This document shows positions 34,801 to 41,277 of a stretch of 41,277 bases of DNA, one piece after another. The notes beneath the pieces were generated by a model. That model ran no database searches. It was not told the origin of the DNA and was given only the letters and a program-made list of their open reading frames with translations. Position 1 is the first letter of the stretch. Each line of letters opens with the position of its first letter. The position numbers were made by a program, and so were the translations under genes. Origin of the DNA: an uncultured Halomicronema sp. (GTDB taxonomy: Bacteria; Cyanobacteriota; Cyanobacteriia; Phormidesmidales; Phormidesmidaceae); assembly GCA_937899725.1 (NCBI GenBank), contig CALCCA010000022.1, forward strand, positions 1-41,277. Reading direction: 5' to 3'.

Positions 34801-35510
34801 GTGCCTATGCCAGTGAGCTCTATCAGCGATCGCAGCGCCCGCCGGAAGAACAGCGCCTGGCTAAGCAGCAGCTCATGCGCGACTACTTTCGTCAGCTGGG
34901 CAAAATCGACTTCCAAGAACCGCCTCTAGCTGACATCTACAACGAACTGCCTATCGCCCGCCATAAAGGCGGCATGGTGTTGGAACTGGTTGAACAGCAA
35001 ATTGGGCAAGAAGCCCTGCTCACTGGAATTCGCAACTTCCTGGCTGACCATCGCTACCAAGCTCCTCCCTACGCCACGGTGTTGGATTTAAAGGATGCGA
35101 TCGCCGCCCAAGCCCCTGAGGGCGATCAGGCTCTCATCAACGAACTATTTGCCGAGGTCATCACCTATCAGGTCGGCATCACTGACGCTACCTACAAACC
35201 CTTTACCGACGGTCAATACCGGGTGCAACTCAACGTCGAAGCGCAAAAGCTCATCACCACCGACCTCGGCCAGCAAACCACTGCGCCGCTGGAAATGCCC
35301 GTCGTGATCGCCCTGCAAAACCAAGCTGGCGACGTGATCTACGAAGCCGAGCATTCCCTCGATGGTGCTGAAGATACCATTGAGGTGATGGTGAGCGATC
35401 GGCCTGCGGTGGTCGCGATCGATGGCGACTACACCCTGCCCTCGTCTTTCCTGCCAGACAACACCAAACCCGTCCGCCCCCTCGAAGATGAGACATCAAT
35501 TCAAGAGTAA
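31815..35510 (+). CDS. ABC-2-type permease fused to an M1 aminopeptidase-like domain with degenerate zinc motif
   Basis: This is a 1231-residue protein. Residues 1 to about 610 contain two sets of about six membrane segments (ABC-2 permease). Residues about 640-1130 form a periplasmic M1 aminopeptidase-like domain. In related permease/M1 fusions the metal motif is HExxH...20 residues...E beside a WW pair. Here the segment around 967-976 reads SYLLAHAWWE. The second His (973) and the distal Glu (993) remain, but the first His and the catalytic Glu are Tyr969 and Leu970. Proteolysis by the standard mechanism is therefore unlikely. The ATG at 31815 is preferred; an upstream TTG frame would translate the C-rich repeat. 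It pairs with the ATPase at 30766. The cargo is unknown. Confidence 0.9.
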   Translation: MFSAPVFTFESRYHLRRPTFWVITLVFFVIALTDMVAKGSEGNAFFFVNSPLQIFQTTIWYTIFGILAAAAFVAETFVRDTQNRTEELILATPIRKSRYLATRFWAAFGMALLAFSAYLPGMVMGSLIPGLNPYAIGPLRLDAYLFSYLLIAVPNLLLVSAIAFGLAARTRSLAITYAGAILLVMFYLASLLMVGVDVINFAQYRLWALADPFGFYALEEQALAWTVHQYNTLMPPLSGTFIGNRLLWLAIATAIWLGSYAGYSLQLPSRKGGKSATRQRPPSPLSQPLPSAAGTPQQGRTARAYWGYASPGQDEEMRYLRWRRPALNGRDRRRQWWHRSRFETGMILRGRAFLLLTAGGLVSLVMAAIGSRSFNYSNPSTDILIHSANLYFEYILFAIIVVYSAEVVWRDRTLRLQSVIDATPVTNGVLLLAKLAALFVVITLNLLLAMAVMMAYQLLNGYTDLQVPLYLQMLFLEHGPYFYITAALALFTQVITRRKYLGMALVVLISLSHIPLDALGWYHNLYRFAATNDIDYSPMNGYGGLFVGHLWYGLYWCLFAAVLMLLAFIVWPRGTEQTHLWRTWRQGWQQAHRTVKRSLAGLVLLWAGVGTWIGYNTMVVNPYQPAGKEETAAAIETRFKQYENLPMPVVTDTQVTIELYPDQRYFQAQGQYTLENRTDQPIREIHLLTFINLQLGEVVYPGATLRAAHPEWGYYIYDLATPLMPGEQQMLQFQTATAPAQGFRNQVDSDDVYLIYPNDVVHNGTNLYSPFMLPFVGYTKMVEHKKAWLRANLGLPPLEDRMRPHDDPTGLAQALMVSHLGWGSTDVTIGTAADQTAVTAGRLVDEWVTGNRAYFRYQSTTPTRGKFTVFSARYDTYRTDAYRVPIEIYHHPQHADNVALMAEQVGAALTFYEETFGPYPFEQVRVVEFVYYDGMVFSEGGTIGIPEVLAWKSDATGAGRESLVDWVSYLLAHAWWEDQLIAADVAGGMTLREALSAYASELYQRSQRPPEEQRLAKQQLMRDYFRQLGKIDFQEPPLADIYNELPIARHKGGMVLELVEQQIGQEALLTGIRNFLADHRYQAPPYATVLDLKDAIAAQAPEGDQALINELFAEVITYQVGITDATYKPFTDGQYRVQLNVEAQKLITTDLGQQTTAPLEMPVVIALQNQAGDVIYEAEHSLDGAEDTIEVMVSDRPAVVAIDGDYTLPSSFLPDNTKPVRPLEDETSIQE

Positions 35511-36056
35511 ATTGGGCGTTGCTCAGTGATGGGATGAATGAGATTGCTCGGGAACGACTTTTCCGTTATCAAGGATCTCATGGTCTCATCGAGATGAGGA
35601 ATCCTTATGCAGTGTCCTGAATGCGGCCATCATCACATCCGCAAGAATGGCCATCGTCGAGGCAAGCAAAATCACATCTGTGTGAACTGTGGTCGCCCGT
35701 TTATCGATAGCTATAGCCCCCGTGGGTACAGCAATTGGACCCAGCGGTTATGTCTGAGAATGGATGTCAATGGTCTGGGGTTTCGCGGCATCGAACGGGT
35801 TATCGGAGTGGCTCACACCACGGTGATGAACTGGCTGGCTCAGGTCGGCGAATGCTTGCCCGATGCTGATGACCCGGAGGAAATTCCTCGGGTCGGTGAA
35901 CTCGACGAATTGGAGACCTTTGTGGGCCGAAAACGCAACAAGGTGTGGATTTGGACAGTGGTCGACCATTTCCAACCGGGGATTTTGGGGTGGGCTGTTG
36001 GCGACCATAGTGCGGCGACTTTCCGCCCCTTGTGGTCAGGGCACTGTCTTGTTAAA
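35511..36056 (+). mobile_element. Truncated IS1-like insertion sequence
   Basis: The stretch begins close to the permease stop codon and carries an IS1-like transposase cut off at its 3' end. The left terminus is uncertain (near GGGCGTTGCTCAGTG at about 35515). The right end is replaced by the second element at 36057. Confidence 0.6.
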
Positions 36057-36062
36057 GGGTGA
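35607..36062 (+). pseudogene. IS1-like transposase, 3' truncated
   Basis: 151 codons remain. There is an N-terminal zinc finger (CPECGHHHIRKNGHRRGKQN, then C..C), a helix-turn-helix segment (GLGFRGIERVIGVAHTTVMN) and the first acidic catalytic segment ELDELETFVGRKRNK. The second Asp and the Glu of the DDE triad are missing. The frame ends at a TGA that belongs to the terminal repeat of the next element (GGGTGA), so truncation coincides with that insertion. GAGGAA precedes the ATG. The gene must be inactive. Confidence 0.8.
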
Positions 36063-36717
36063 GGAATTCAAAGCCTCTGGGTAAGAGTATTTCAGAGATT
36101 CTCACGGGCCTCTGAATGAATCCCATCGCCATAGATGGCGTTGTTCGTTTGCCTAAACTCCAATGGGGCCTCACCCAGTTGTGGATTAGCCGCTGCACAT
36201 TCAAAGCTCTCTGTAAGCCTTTTAGCTGCTTGGCATAGTGGTTCTGTCGCCTTCGGTAAGCTGTCGCCCGCCGCCTCAAGGCGCTGTTGAAGGCCTCAAC
36301 ATGATTGGCATGAACCTCTGCCTTCGGACTAATCGCTGTAAAGGGATGCTCTTGCTTGAGCCACTCAACTCGCCGATTTCCCTGAGACCCCTTGATTTTC
36401 ATCGCGACTTCTAATCCCTCACGCCATACTTTCCGGTGGGGATAGGCCGCTGTGGTGAGGTTGCTGGGCAGATGGACACTAGCCAATTTCCAGAGTTCTT
36501 TGCCGTAGCGCCGCTCACCATCAGTAAACCACCGTATCCATTCACTCGGCTCTGCCCACTGCCAGGCCCGTTGAACCCCTTGCTCAAACAACTGCGCATC
36601 CTTGAGTCCGGCACTGGCTTCTATCCAGTAACGACTCTGGCGTTCAATGAAGCTAATCGTCCATCCCTGTGACTCTGAGGGGGGAAAGGTTCTCTGCCAC
36701 TCGGGTGTAGAGTTCAT
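36052..36717 (-). CDS. IS1-like transposase, orfB (catalytic part)
   Basis: This 221-codon frame holds the catalytic core: Asp66 in WFTDGERRYGKEL and Glu141 in HVEAFNSALRRRATAYRRR, with the C-terminal NVQRLIHNWVRPHWSL. The first acidic residue (EGDELYTRV) lies in orfA, so orfB alone is incomplete. The real product would be a transframe fusion. The first dozen codons of orfB overlap orfA and look out of frame before PPSESQGW. The gene ends inside the left terminus of the element. Confidence 0.75.
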   Translation of the reverse strand: MNSTPEWQRTFPPSESQGWTISFIERQSRYWIEASAGLKDAQLFEQGVQRAWQWAEPSEWIRWFTDGERRYGKELWKLASVHLPSNLTTAAYPHRKVWREGLEVAMKIKGSQGNRRVEWLKQEHPFTAISPKAEVHANHVEAFNSALRRRATAYRRRQNHYAKQLKGLQRALNVQRLIHNWVRPHWSLGKRTTPSMAMGFIQRPVRISEILLPRGFEFLTL

Positions 36718-37090
36718 CGCCTTCTATCGTTACCTCTCCTTCTTCAGGAGCCGGCGGAGACCACGACGGCAGGTGCATCGATAAACGTTCTTCCCAATTT
36801 GTGATGCTGCTGGGTGATTTACCCACGACTCTTCCGGCGGCTCTGACGCCCAGCCCTTCATGCCTGGCGTTCAGGGCCATCTCTATTGTTGTGACTGGGG
36901 TTCTCAGGCGGGCCATCGGGGTGCCGCTACGTTCATTGAAGCGACGACCACAGGTCTTACAGAGGTAACGTTGGAGCACTTGATTGCTCTTCAGAGTTTT
37001 GCTGCCGTTCTTGACGACCTGTTCGCTCTGACAATAAACACAGTTCATTTCGCTGGGATGTTTGATGTCTGTATATCCTAGCTCTCACCC
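36057..37090 (-). mobile_element. IS1-like insertion sequence, two-frame transposase
   Basis: The element runs between outward-facing GGGTGAG termini: GGGTGAGGAATTC at 36057 and, on the minus strand, GGGTGAGAGCTAGG ending at 37090. It contains orfA and orfB of one transposase. I see no target duplication, so the ends are provisional. Continuation of the interrupted IS is not found after 37090, implying a deletion. Confidence 0.65.
36653..37048 (-). CDS. IS1-like transposase, orfA (zinc finger and HTH)
   Basis: The 131 codons comprise a zinc finger (CVYCQSEQVVKNG, then CKTCGRRF), a helix-turn-helix (GVRAAGRVVGKSPSSITNWE) and the first catalytic segment EGDELYTRVAENL. Fusion to orfB needs a +1 shift (or -2) within the TTTCCCCCC run near 36680. 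After that run the homologous reading PPSESQGW continues in orfB. This is either a programmed frameshift or a one-base insertion in a homopolymer. Confidence 0.75.
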   Translation of the reverse strand: MNCVYCQSEQVVKNGSKTLKSNQVLQRYLCKTCGRRFNERSGTPMARLRTPVTTIEMALNARHEGLGVRAAGRVVGKSPSSITNWEERLSMHLPSWSPPAPEEGEVTIEGDELYTRVAENLSPLRVTGMDD

Positions 37091-37100
37091 CCGAAGCTGA

Positions 37101-37214
37101 CAGTGCCGAGAGTTGGGGGACTCTTTGCAAGACATTGCCGCCGATATGGAAATGCAATATGAAACGGTGAAAACCTACAGTAAGCTGGCGCGGCGGGCGA
37201 TGAAAGCAACGTGA
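37101..37214 (+). pseudogene. Orphan 3' fragment encoding a helix-turn-helix
   Basis: The last 37 codons of a gene whose 5' part is missing, directly beside the IS end. They read like sigma-70 region 4 or a similar helix-turn-helix: LQDIAADMEMQYETVKTYSK, followed by LARRAMKAT and a stop. The upstream part was probably removed by the IS insertion and deletion. Confidence 0.45.
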
Positions 37215-37281
37215 GCGGTGAGCGTGACGGTTTAGCTTAAGGCGATCTCACCCTGCGTCAAACTGCGTCTCAATCCCCACT

Positions 37282-37321
37282 AGAAAAGGCAGAAATCAGA
37301 AGGCAAAAGGCAAAAGGCAGA
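37282..37321 (+). repeat. AAGGCAGA/AAGGCAAA short tandem repeats
   Basis: Heptamer-like units (AAGGCAG, AAGGCAA) repeat here. The first 23 bases, beginning AGAAAAGGCAGAAATCAG, occur again at 41200-41222 beyond the cas genes. Such short repeats are scattered in many cyanobacterial genomes. Confidence 0.6.
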
Positions 37322-37471
37322 GGAGTTTGTCTATGTGGCGGCTTCCGTTCAAAGGCTAAACAGAAGTCGGGCATCTAATCTCGTTTTCTATTCATCCTTC
37401 TGCCTGCTGCGGCGCACGGACAAGGCCCTACGCACGGGCAAAGCCCTACAGCTTTTTGCCTTGATATATCG

Positions 37472-39093
37472 TTTTCGTCCCCTTGCGGGGAATTGAGAGT
37501 GAAACAGGTTGCCTGGGCCGGAGAGCGAGCCACCTGTGACGTGTGTGGTCAGTTTCCGTCCCCTTGCGGGGAATTGAGAGTGAAACAATTGAGGCGCTGC
37601 AAGAACTAGACCCCAACCTTGAGGTTGTGCTGTCAAGTTTCCGTCCCCTTGCGGGGAATTGAGAGTGAAACCACTGCGAATGCTGTTGGGAGTTTGAACG
37701 CTCTGAGAGTGGTTTCCGTCCCCTTGCGGGGAATTGAGAGTGAAACGTCGGTTGATTCAGACCCGTGACACTCGCGAACTAGTTTCCGTCCCCTTGCGGG
37801 GAATTGAGAGTGAAACACGTCACCCGCTTATCGATCGCTACCAAAAACTACAAAGTTTCCGTCCCCTTGCGGGGAATTGAGAGTGAAACTTGCTTGCAGC
37901 GAGTACAAGTGTATGGACGTGACAATGACTGTTTCCGTCCCCTTGCGGGGAATTGAGAGTGAAACGCGAAGTCATGAGCAACGCCCAAATCCCAACTACC
38001 TATAAGTTTCCGTCCCCTTGCGGGGAATTGAGAGTGAAACCGGTGGTCCGACGTTGTTTGTGCCACGCATCGGGTCTGGTTTCCGTCCCCTTGCGGGGAA
38101 TTGAGAGTGAAACCGGTGGTCCGACGTTGTTTGTGCCACGCATCGGGTCTGGTTTCCGTCCCCTTGCGGGGAATTGAGAGTGAAACCGGGCTCGCGAATT
38201 GTCGGCACCAGAACGTCCCAGCTATCCTGGTTTCCGTCCCCTTGCGGGGAATTGAGAGTGAAACAAGGGCTTCGTGAGTTTGATATTGAGCCTGGAGTTG
38301 ACATCAATGGTTTCCGTCCCCTTGCGGGGAATTGAGAGTGAAACACTAACGACCCCAGACCGTAGGTCGGTTGTAAAGAATGACAAGTTTCCGTCCCCTT
38401 GCGGGGAATTGAGAGTGAAACCCGTCAACGCCATCTCTGAGTGCGTACCAAAGGGCGCGTTTCCGTCCCCTTGCGGGGAATTGAGAGTGAAACTGAAGGG
38501 GATGACCGGGGCTTTACGATTGGGGCAACACTGGTTTCCGTCCCCTTGCGGGGAATTGAGAGTGAAACCCTTCCTGGGTTGCGACGCGACATAAAACGCA
38601 GCAGTGATGTTTCCGTCCCCTTGCGGGGAATTGAGAGTGAAACAATCGCGACATCACTACCGGAAAATCGGAACCAGACCTAGTTTCCGTCCCCTTGCGG
38701 GGAATTGAGAGTGAAACTCCCGCCGCTAACTTGGATTGTTCAGGACTTGTGGAACGCGTTTCCGTCCCCTTGCGGGAAATTGAGAGTGAAACACAATGCT
38801 ACAGAGTCGGCAGAAGAAGCTAACCCAGATTATGTTTCCGTCCCCTTGCGGGGAATTGAGAGTGAAACCATCCAGAAAACCTCGCTTATTAGTAGGCGGG
38901 GTTTTTTGTGTAGTTTCCGTCCCCTTGCGGGGAATTGAGAGTGAAACCATCGGCGTAAACGCAGGCACGGGCCAGATTATCTCGTTTCCGTCCCCTTGCG
39001 GGGAATTGAGAGTGAAACACGACAACACCGTTTCCGGTTTGACGGCCACCAGTATCAAGTTTCCGTCCCCTTGCGGGGAATTGAGAGTGAAAC
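37472..39093 (-). CRISPR. CRISPR array, 22 repeats of 35 nt and 21 spacers
   Basis: On the plus strand the repeat starts GTTTCCGTCCCCTTGCGGGG and ends AATTGAGAGTGAAAC; CCCC...GGGG forms a small hairpin. Spacers run from 35 to 49 nt, mostly about 40. Repeat 1 (37472) has a C-to-T change at its fifth base, and repeat 18 (38758) has a G-to-A change. Degeneracy at the left end and cas2 on the right place the leader on the right, so transcription is on the minus strand and repeats end CCCCGCAAGGGGACGGAAAC. Spacers 8 and 9 are identical. No effector genes are in the window, so the subtype is undecided. Confidence 0.97.
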
Positions 39094-39341
39094 CCTTCAA
39101 TTTGAAAGCCTTGTGGACACTAGCTTACCGCAACCAAATCCACAGAGGTGTAAAAAATTCTCAACAACCGTTACTTTTTGACAAAAGAACGCTGTCTGAA
39201 ATCGCTGAAAGCTAGACGGAGTCATCAATCCACAAAGGTTAACGAAGTCATGCAGTTTTCCAGGTTCTCGGCGGGTCTGTGGATAACCGCCACCTAGGAA
39301 TCCAGTGTATGGAGCAAACTCCGAAATGTCCACCCGCTTCA
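39094..39341 (-). promoter_or_regulatory. Probable CRISPR leader
   Basis: About 250 bp separate the cas2 stop codon from the last, perfect repeat. The part next to the array is AT-richer than the flanks. This is the expected position for the leader that drives pre-crRNA transcription leftward and directs spacer acquisition. No clear promoter box is assigned. Confidence 0.6.
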
Positions 39342-39617
39342 TTAAAGGAAATATGCCTGCGGGGCGGGCTCTGGCAGCGCACTACCAATCGTGAGCGATT
39401 GCGCCAATGCTCCCGACGCAATCCAATAAAACCGCACATTGTCTTCCTTAGGGTTCACGCGCCCGGTCACCATTTGATGCAGGCGGCGCATCTCTTCCAG
39501 CGTCAAAAAACATTCAAATACGCTCTCCTGTACGCGCCGTCCGTGCCCTTCCAAAAACTTGGCGAGGCGAGTGCGACGGCGATTATCGGCAATGTCGTAA
39601 ACCACTAGCGCCATCAT
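39342..39617 (-). CDS. cas2: CRISPR-associated endonuclease Cas2
   Basis: This 91-residue protein opens MMALVVYDIADNRRRTRLAK, the Cas2 ferredoxin-fold start with the conserved YDI Asp, followed by GHGRRVQESVFECFL. Cas2 bridges two Cas1 dimers in the spacer-integration complex. Its ATG overlaps the cas1 stop (TAATG), so the pair is translationally coupled. The length is typical. Confidence 0.95.
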   Translation of the reverse strand: MMALVVYDIADNRRRTRLAKFLEGHGRRVQESVFECFLTLEEMRRLHQMVTGRVNPKEDNVRFYWIASGALAQSLTIGSALPEPAPQAYFL

Positions 39618-40633
39618 TAGGTGGCCCTCCGAAACGGTTCATAAGTGCCCCCCGTTGGCAGACACTGTTTGTAACGCCGCAGTTGCAGCACGATCGCCTG
39701 TCGGTAGGGCACTGCCTGACTGCTGTCAGGATGCTGAATCTCGCTCATAATGCGCTTTTCAAACGCTGGCAAAAACCGTTTGCGCGCTGAGTCAATGAGA
39801 TAAACGCCGCCCGCTTCATTCGGCGGGGTGAAATCCTCAGATGAGAACACGTTTTGATTGATTAGCTGTAGGACGAGGGTATCGACGATGGGTGAGCGAA
39901 ACTCTTCCATCAGGTCAAAGGCGAGTTGGGCCTCGGGGCGATCGCTGCGGTGGAGATTGCCCAGGTAAGGATTGAGCCCCTCGACTCGCAGCAAACTCAA
40001 CACATTGTTGAACAGCAGCGTGTAGCCAAAGCTGAATAAGGAATTAACCGGATCTGTCGGAGGGCGACGGGTGCGTTTGGTAAAGGTGAAATCAGGATGT
40101 TTGATCAGCTGCCCCAGGCCCAAAAAGTAGCGAGTCGCAGCAGTGCCTTCATATCCCCGCAGGCGATCAAGATTATCAGCTTCATAGGTGAGCTGCTGCA
40201 CCGCCGATAAATCGCGCTTGAGTCCGGCGGCGGCTTCGCTGACCGTGGTGAGGTCACGGCGACGATTAAGCTTAAGCAAGTGTTGGCGGGAGTTCTCAAT
40301 TTTGCCTGCCACAATCGCCTTGGCGGTCTCTATTTGAAATACCGGATCAGCAAACCGCTGATGCTGCGCCGTTTCGATGCGCTGGTGCTGGTGCTCGGCA
40401 CTCCACAGATGCCCCTTGTAGCTGCCGGTTTGTGATAGAAAGACGACGGGAATCTGGTGGTGCAGACAGGTGGCGATCGCGGACGTGCTGAGGTGGATGT
40501 TGCCGAATAAACAAATATGCTCGACCTCTTTGATCAACACTTCGACTTTGGACTGATCGGGCTGGCGCACGACAAAGCGCCCGTGATCTTTGCGTAGTTG
40601 CGTCCCCTGCTGTGTGAGATATAGCAGTGACAT
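39617..40633 (-). CDS. cas1: CRISPR-associated integrase Cas1
   Basis: This is a 338-residue Cas1 with an N-terminal beta domain (SLLYLTQQGTQLRKDHGRFV) and a C-terminal helical domain. The metal ligands are Glu162 (RGYEGTAATRYF), His228 (LNPYLGNLHRSDRPEAQLAF) and an acidic residue near 243 (FDLMEEFR). The ATG at 40633 is chosen because GGAG lies 8 bases upstream and Cas1 proteins start at this point; the frame is open 15 codons further. It inserts new spacers with Cas2. cas4, cas6 and effectors are not adjacent on the side visible here. Confidence 0.95.
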   Translation of the reverse strand: MSLLYLTQQGTQLRKDHGRFVVRQPDQSKVEVLIKEVEHICLFGNIHLSTSAIATCLHHQIPVVFLSQTGSYKGHLWSAEHQHQRIETAQHQRFADPVFQIETAKAIVAGKIENSRQHLLKLNRRRDLTTVSEAAAGLKRDLSAVQQLTYEADNLDRLRGYEGTAATRYFLGLGQLIKHPDFTFTKRTRRPPTDPVNSLFSFGYTLLFNNVLSLLRVEGLNPYLGNLHRSDRPEAQLAFDLMEEFRSPIVDTLVLQLINQNVFSSEDFTPPNEAGGVYLIDSARKRFLPAFEKRIMSEIQHPDSSQAVPYRQAIVLQLRRYKQCLPTGGTYEPFRRAT

Positions 40634-40768
40634 GGTGTAACTCCGAGGAATGAACGAGGTCACGATTTCGTTCAGCATGGCCGATAGATCCGTAGATTGA
40701 TGTTCGGGAAGTTACCCCAAAAACCGGCCTGATACGGATGTATGTGGGTTGGGTTACGGAGAGAGGGA

Positions 40769-40792
40769 GAGGGCAGAAGGCAGAAGGCAGAA
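40769..40792 (+). repeat. GGCAGAA tandem heptamer, three copies
   Basis: Three perfect GGCAGAA units lie between cas1 and the S23-like gene. They belong to the same short-repeat type as at 37282 and 41200. Confidence 0.6.
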
Positions 40793-40794
40793 AT

Positions 40795-41166
40795 TTAGGA
40801 TGCTTTCGTGGAATGGGTACTCTTAGCGTTTTTGATGAGGGTGACGAAGATGGCTGTGAGTTCTTGGGTTTCTTGTGCCAATGGTTGTAGCCGTTGAGTA
40901 TTGATGATTTCGGCTTCGCTGAGAAGCTCCAGCCAGTAGCTTGTCTCCTCCAATTCCTGAAGGCCGCCATTAAGTTTGCTGACAAATTCAGCAGTGGAGC
41001 GGGCGCGATAAGCTTCTCGATAGTGAGCCCCGACAGAAGTACCGCTACGTAAAATTTGTTTGCCGAGCACTTGAGCAACTGTGGTGATAGGCAGCGCCGA
41101 GTAGAGCCGAATAATACGCAGCGCAAACGCCTTTGTTCGTTCCTTTAAGTCTCTAGTCATGGGCAT
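40795..41166 (-). CDS. Four-helix-bundle protein of the S23 (23S rRNA intervening sequence) type
   Basis: This 123-residue helical protein has the family pattern: LKERTKAFALRIIRLYSALP, then LRSGTSVGAHYREAYRA, then LQELEETSYWLELLSEAEII. S23 proteins are small pentameric bundles. They were first found inside 23S rRNA insertions but are widespread as single genes of unknown role, and are frequent in cyanobacteria near mobile or repeat-rich DNA. AGGA precedes the ATG at 41166; an ATG two codons later is also possible. A GCATCCT/AGGATGC inverted repeat (41171-41194) sits directly upstream. Confidence 0.88.
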   Translation of the reverse strand: MPMTRDLKERTKAFALRIIRLYSALPITTVAQVLGKQILRSGTSVGAHYREAYRARSTAEFVSKLNGGLQELEETSYWLELLSEAEIINTQRLQPLAQETQELTAIFVTLIKNAKSTHSTKAS

Positions 41167-41199
41167 TAGAGCATCCTGAATGCTTTTAGGATGCCCATA

Positions 41200-41222
41200 A
41201 GAAAAGGCAGAAATCAGAAGGC
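41200..41222 (+). repeat. Copy of the 23-bp repeat found at 37282
   Basis: Identical over 23 bases to 37282-37304 (begins AGAAAAGGCAGAAATCAG). The two copies flank the array, cas1-cas2 and the S23-like gene, 3.9 kb apart, in direct orientation. Confidence 0.6.
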
Positions 41223-41277
41223 GAAGGAGGAAAAGGCTGACTGGTTAGGAATCAGAAATGCCATCATTCAACGCCTA

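Noticed and set aside
30766-35510. ABC ATPase plus permease/M1 pair as part of the iron system
   Set aside because: No iron-type operator upstream and more than 3 kb of unrelated genes lie between; nothing in the sequence links it to siderophores.
37101-37214. Possible complete small regulator gene beside the CRISPR array
   Set aside because: The frame is closed upstream by a stop and lacks a start codon in a sensible place; it is better read as a truncated remnant.
37388-39215. Several overlapping open frames rich in FHSQFPARGRK or SVPLRGIESET
   Set aside because: They are translations of the CRISPR repeat in different frames, not genes.
1-41277. GCGATCGC octamers as regulatory sites
   Set aside because: They are the genome-wide HIP1 repeat of cyanobacteria and occur inside and outside genes alike.

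Overview
The window reads as a cyanobacterial chromosome. The octamer GCGATCGC (HIP1) and close variants occur throughout on both strands. The TonB-dependent receptor carries an N-terminal AMIN domain, a cyanobacterial arrangement, and several small proteins look like families restricted to cyanobacteria. A filamentous Leptolyngbya-like organism is plausible, but the genus is a guess. I saw no rRNA or tRNA.

Positions 1-25200 form an accessory region that looks like an iron or siderophore locus present in two arms. The left arm, all on the minus strand, holds an AMIN/TonB-dependent receptor, an EntS-like MFS transporter, a 2571-residue Calx-beta/PPC/RTX protein, a beta-lactamase-fold hydrolase with an RTX tail, and a PchR-like AraC regulator. 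A decayed methyltransferase sits at the far left. The right arm, on the plus strand, holds a paralogous MFS transporter, a paralogous AraC regulator and a paralogous 1283-residue Calx-beta/PPC/RTX protein. It ends in a decayed fragment of the receptor gene's 5' end together with its promoter. The three large secreted proteins share one C-terminal RTX cassette. A 21-bp operator-like sequence, TATTGAGA-N6-ATCAA, recurs in front of the receptor, in front of its relic and far upstream of the giant gene. A looser version lies in front of a tonB-like gene. The likely logic is iron-responsive control of siderophore export, outer-membrane uptake and very large secreted calcium-binding proteins. That logic is inference.

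Positions 25235-35510 hold ordinary but informative genes: a half-size EamA transporter, a TonB protein with a long acidic C-terminal tail, another MFS transporter, DoxX, several small cyanobacterial proteins, and an ABC ATPase followed by a permease/M1-peptidase fusion. The M1 zinc-binding motif of that fusion is degenerate.

Positions 35511-37214 are an insertion-sequence scar: a truncated IS1-like transposase cut by a second IS1-like element, then a short orphan helix-turn-helix fragment.

Positions 37472-39093 are a CRISPR array of 22 repeats (35 nt) and 21 spacers. It is followed by cas2 and cas1, in a TAATG overlap, and a four-helix-bundle S23-like gene. No effector genes are visible. 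The array is probably transcribed on the minus strand from a leader next to cas2.
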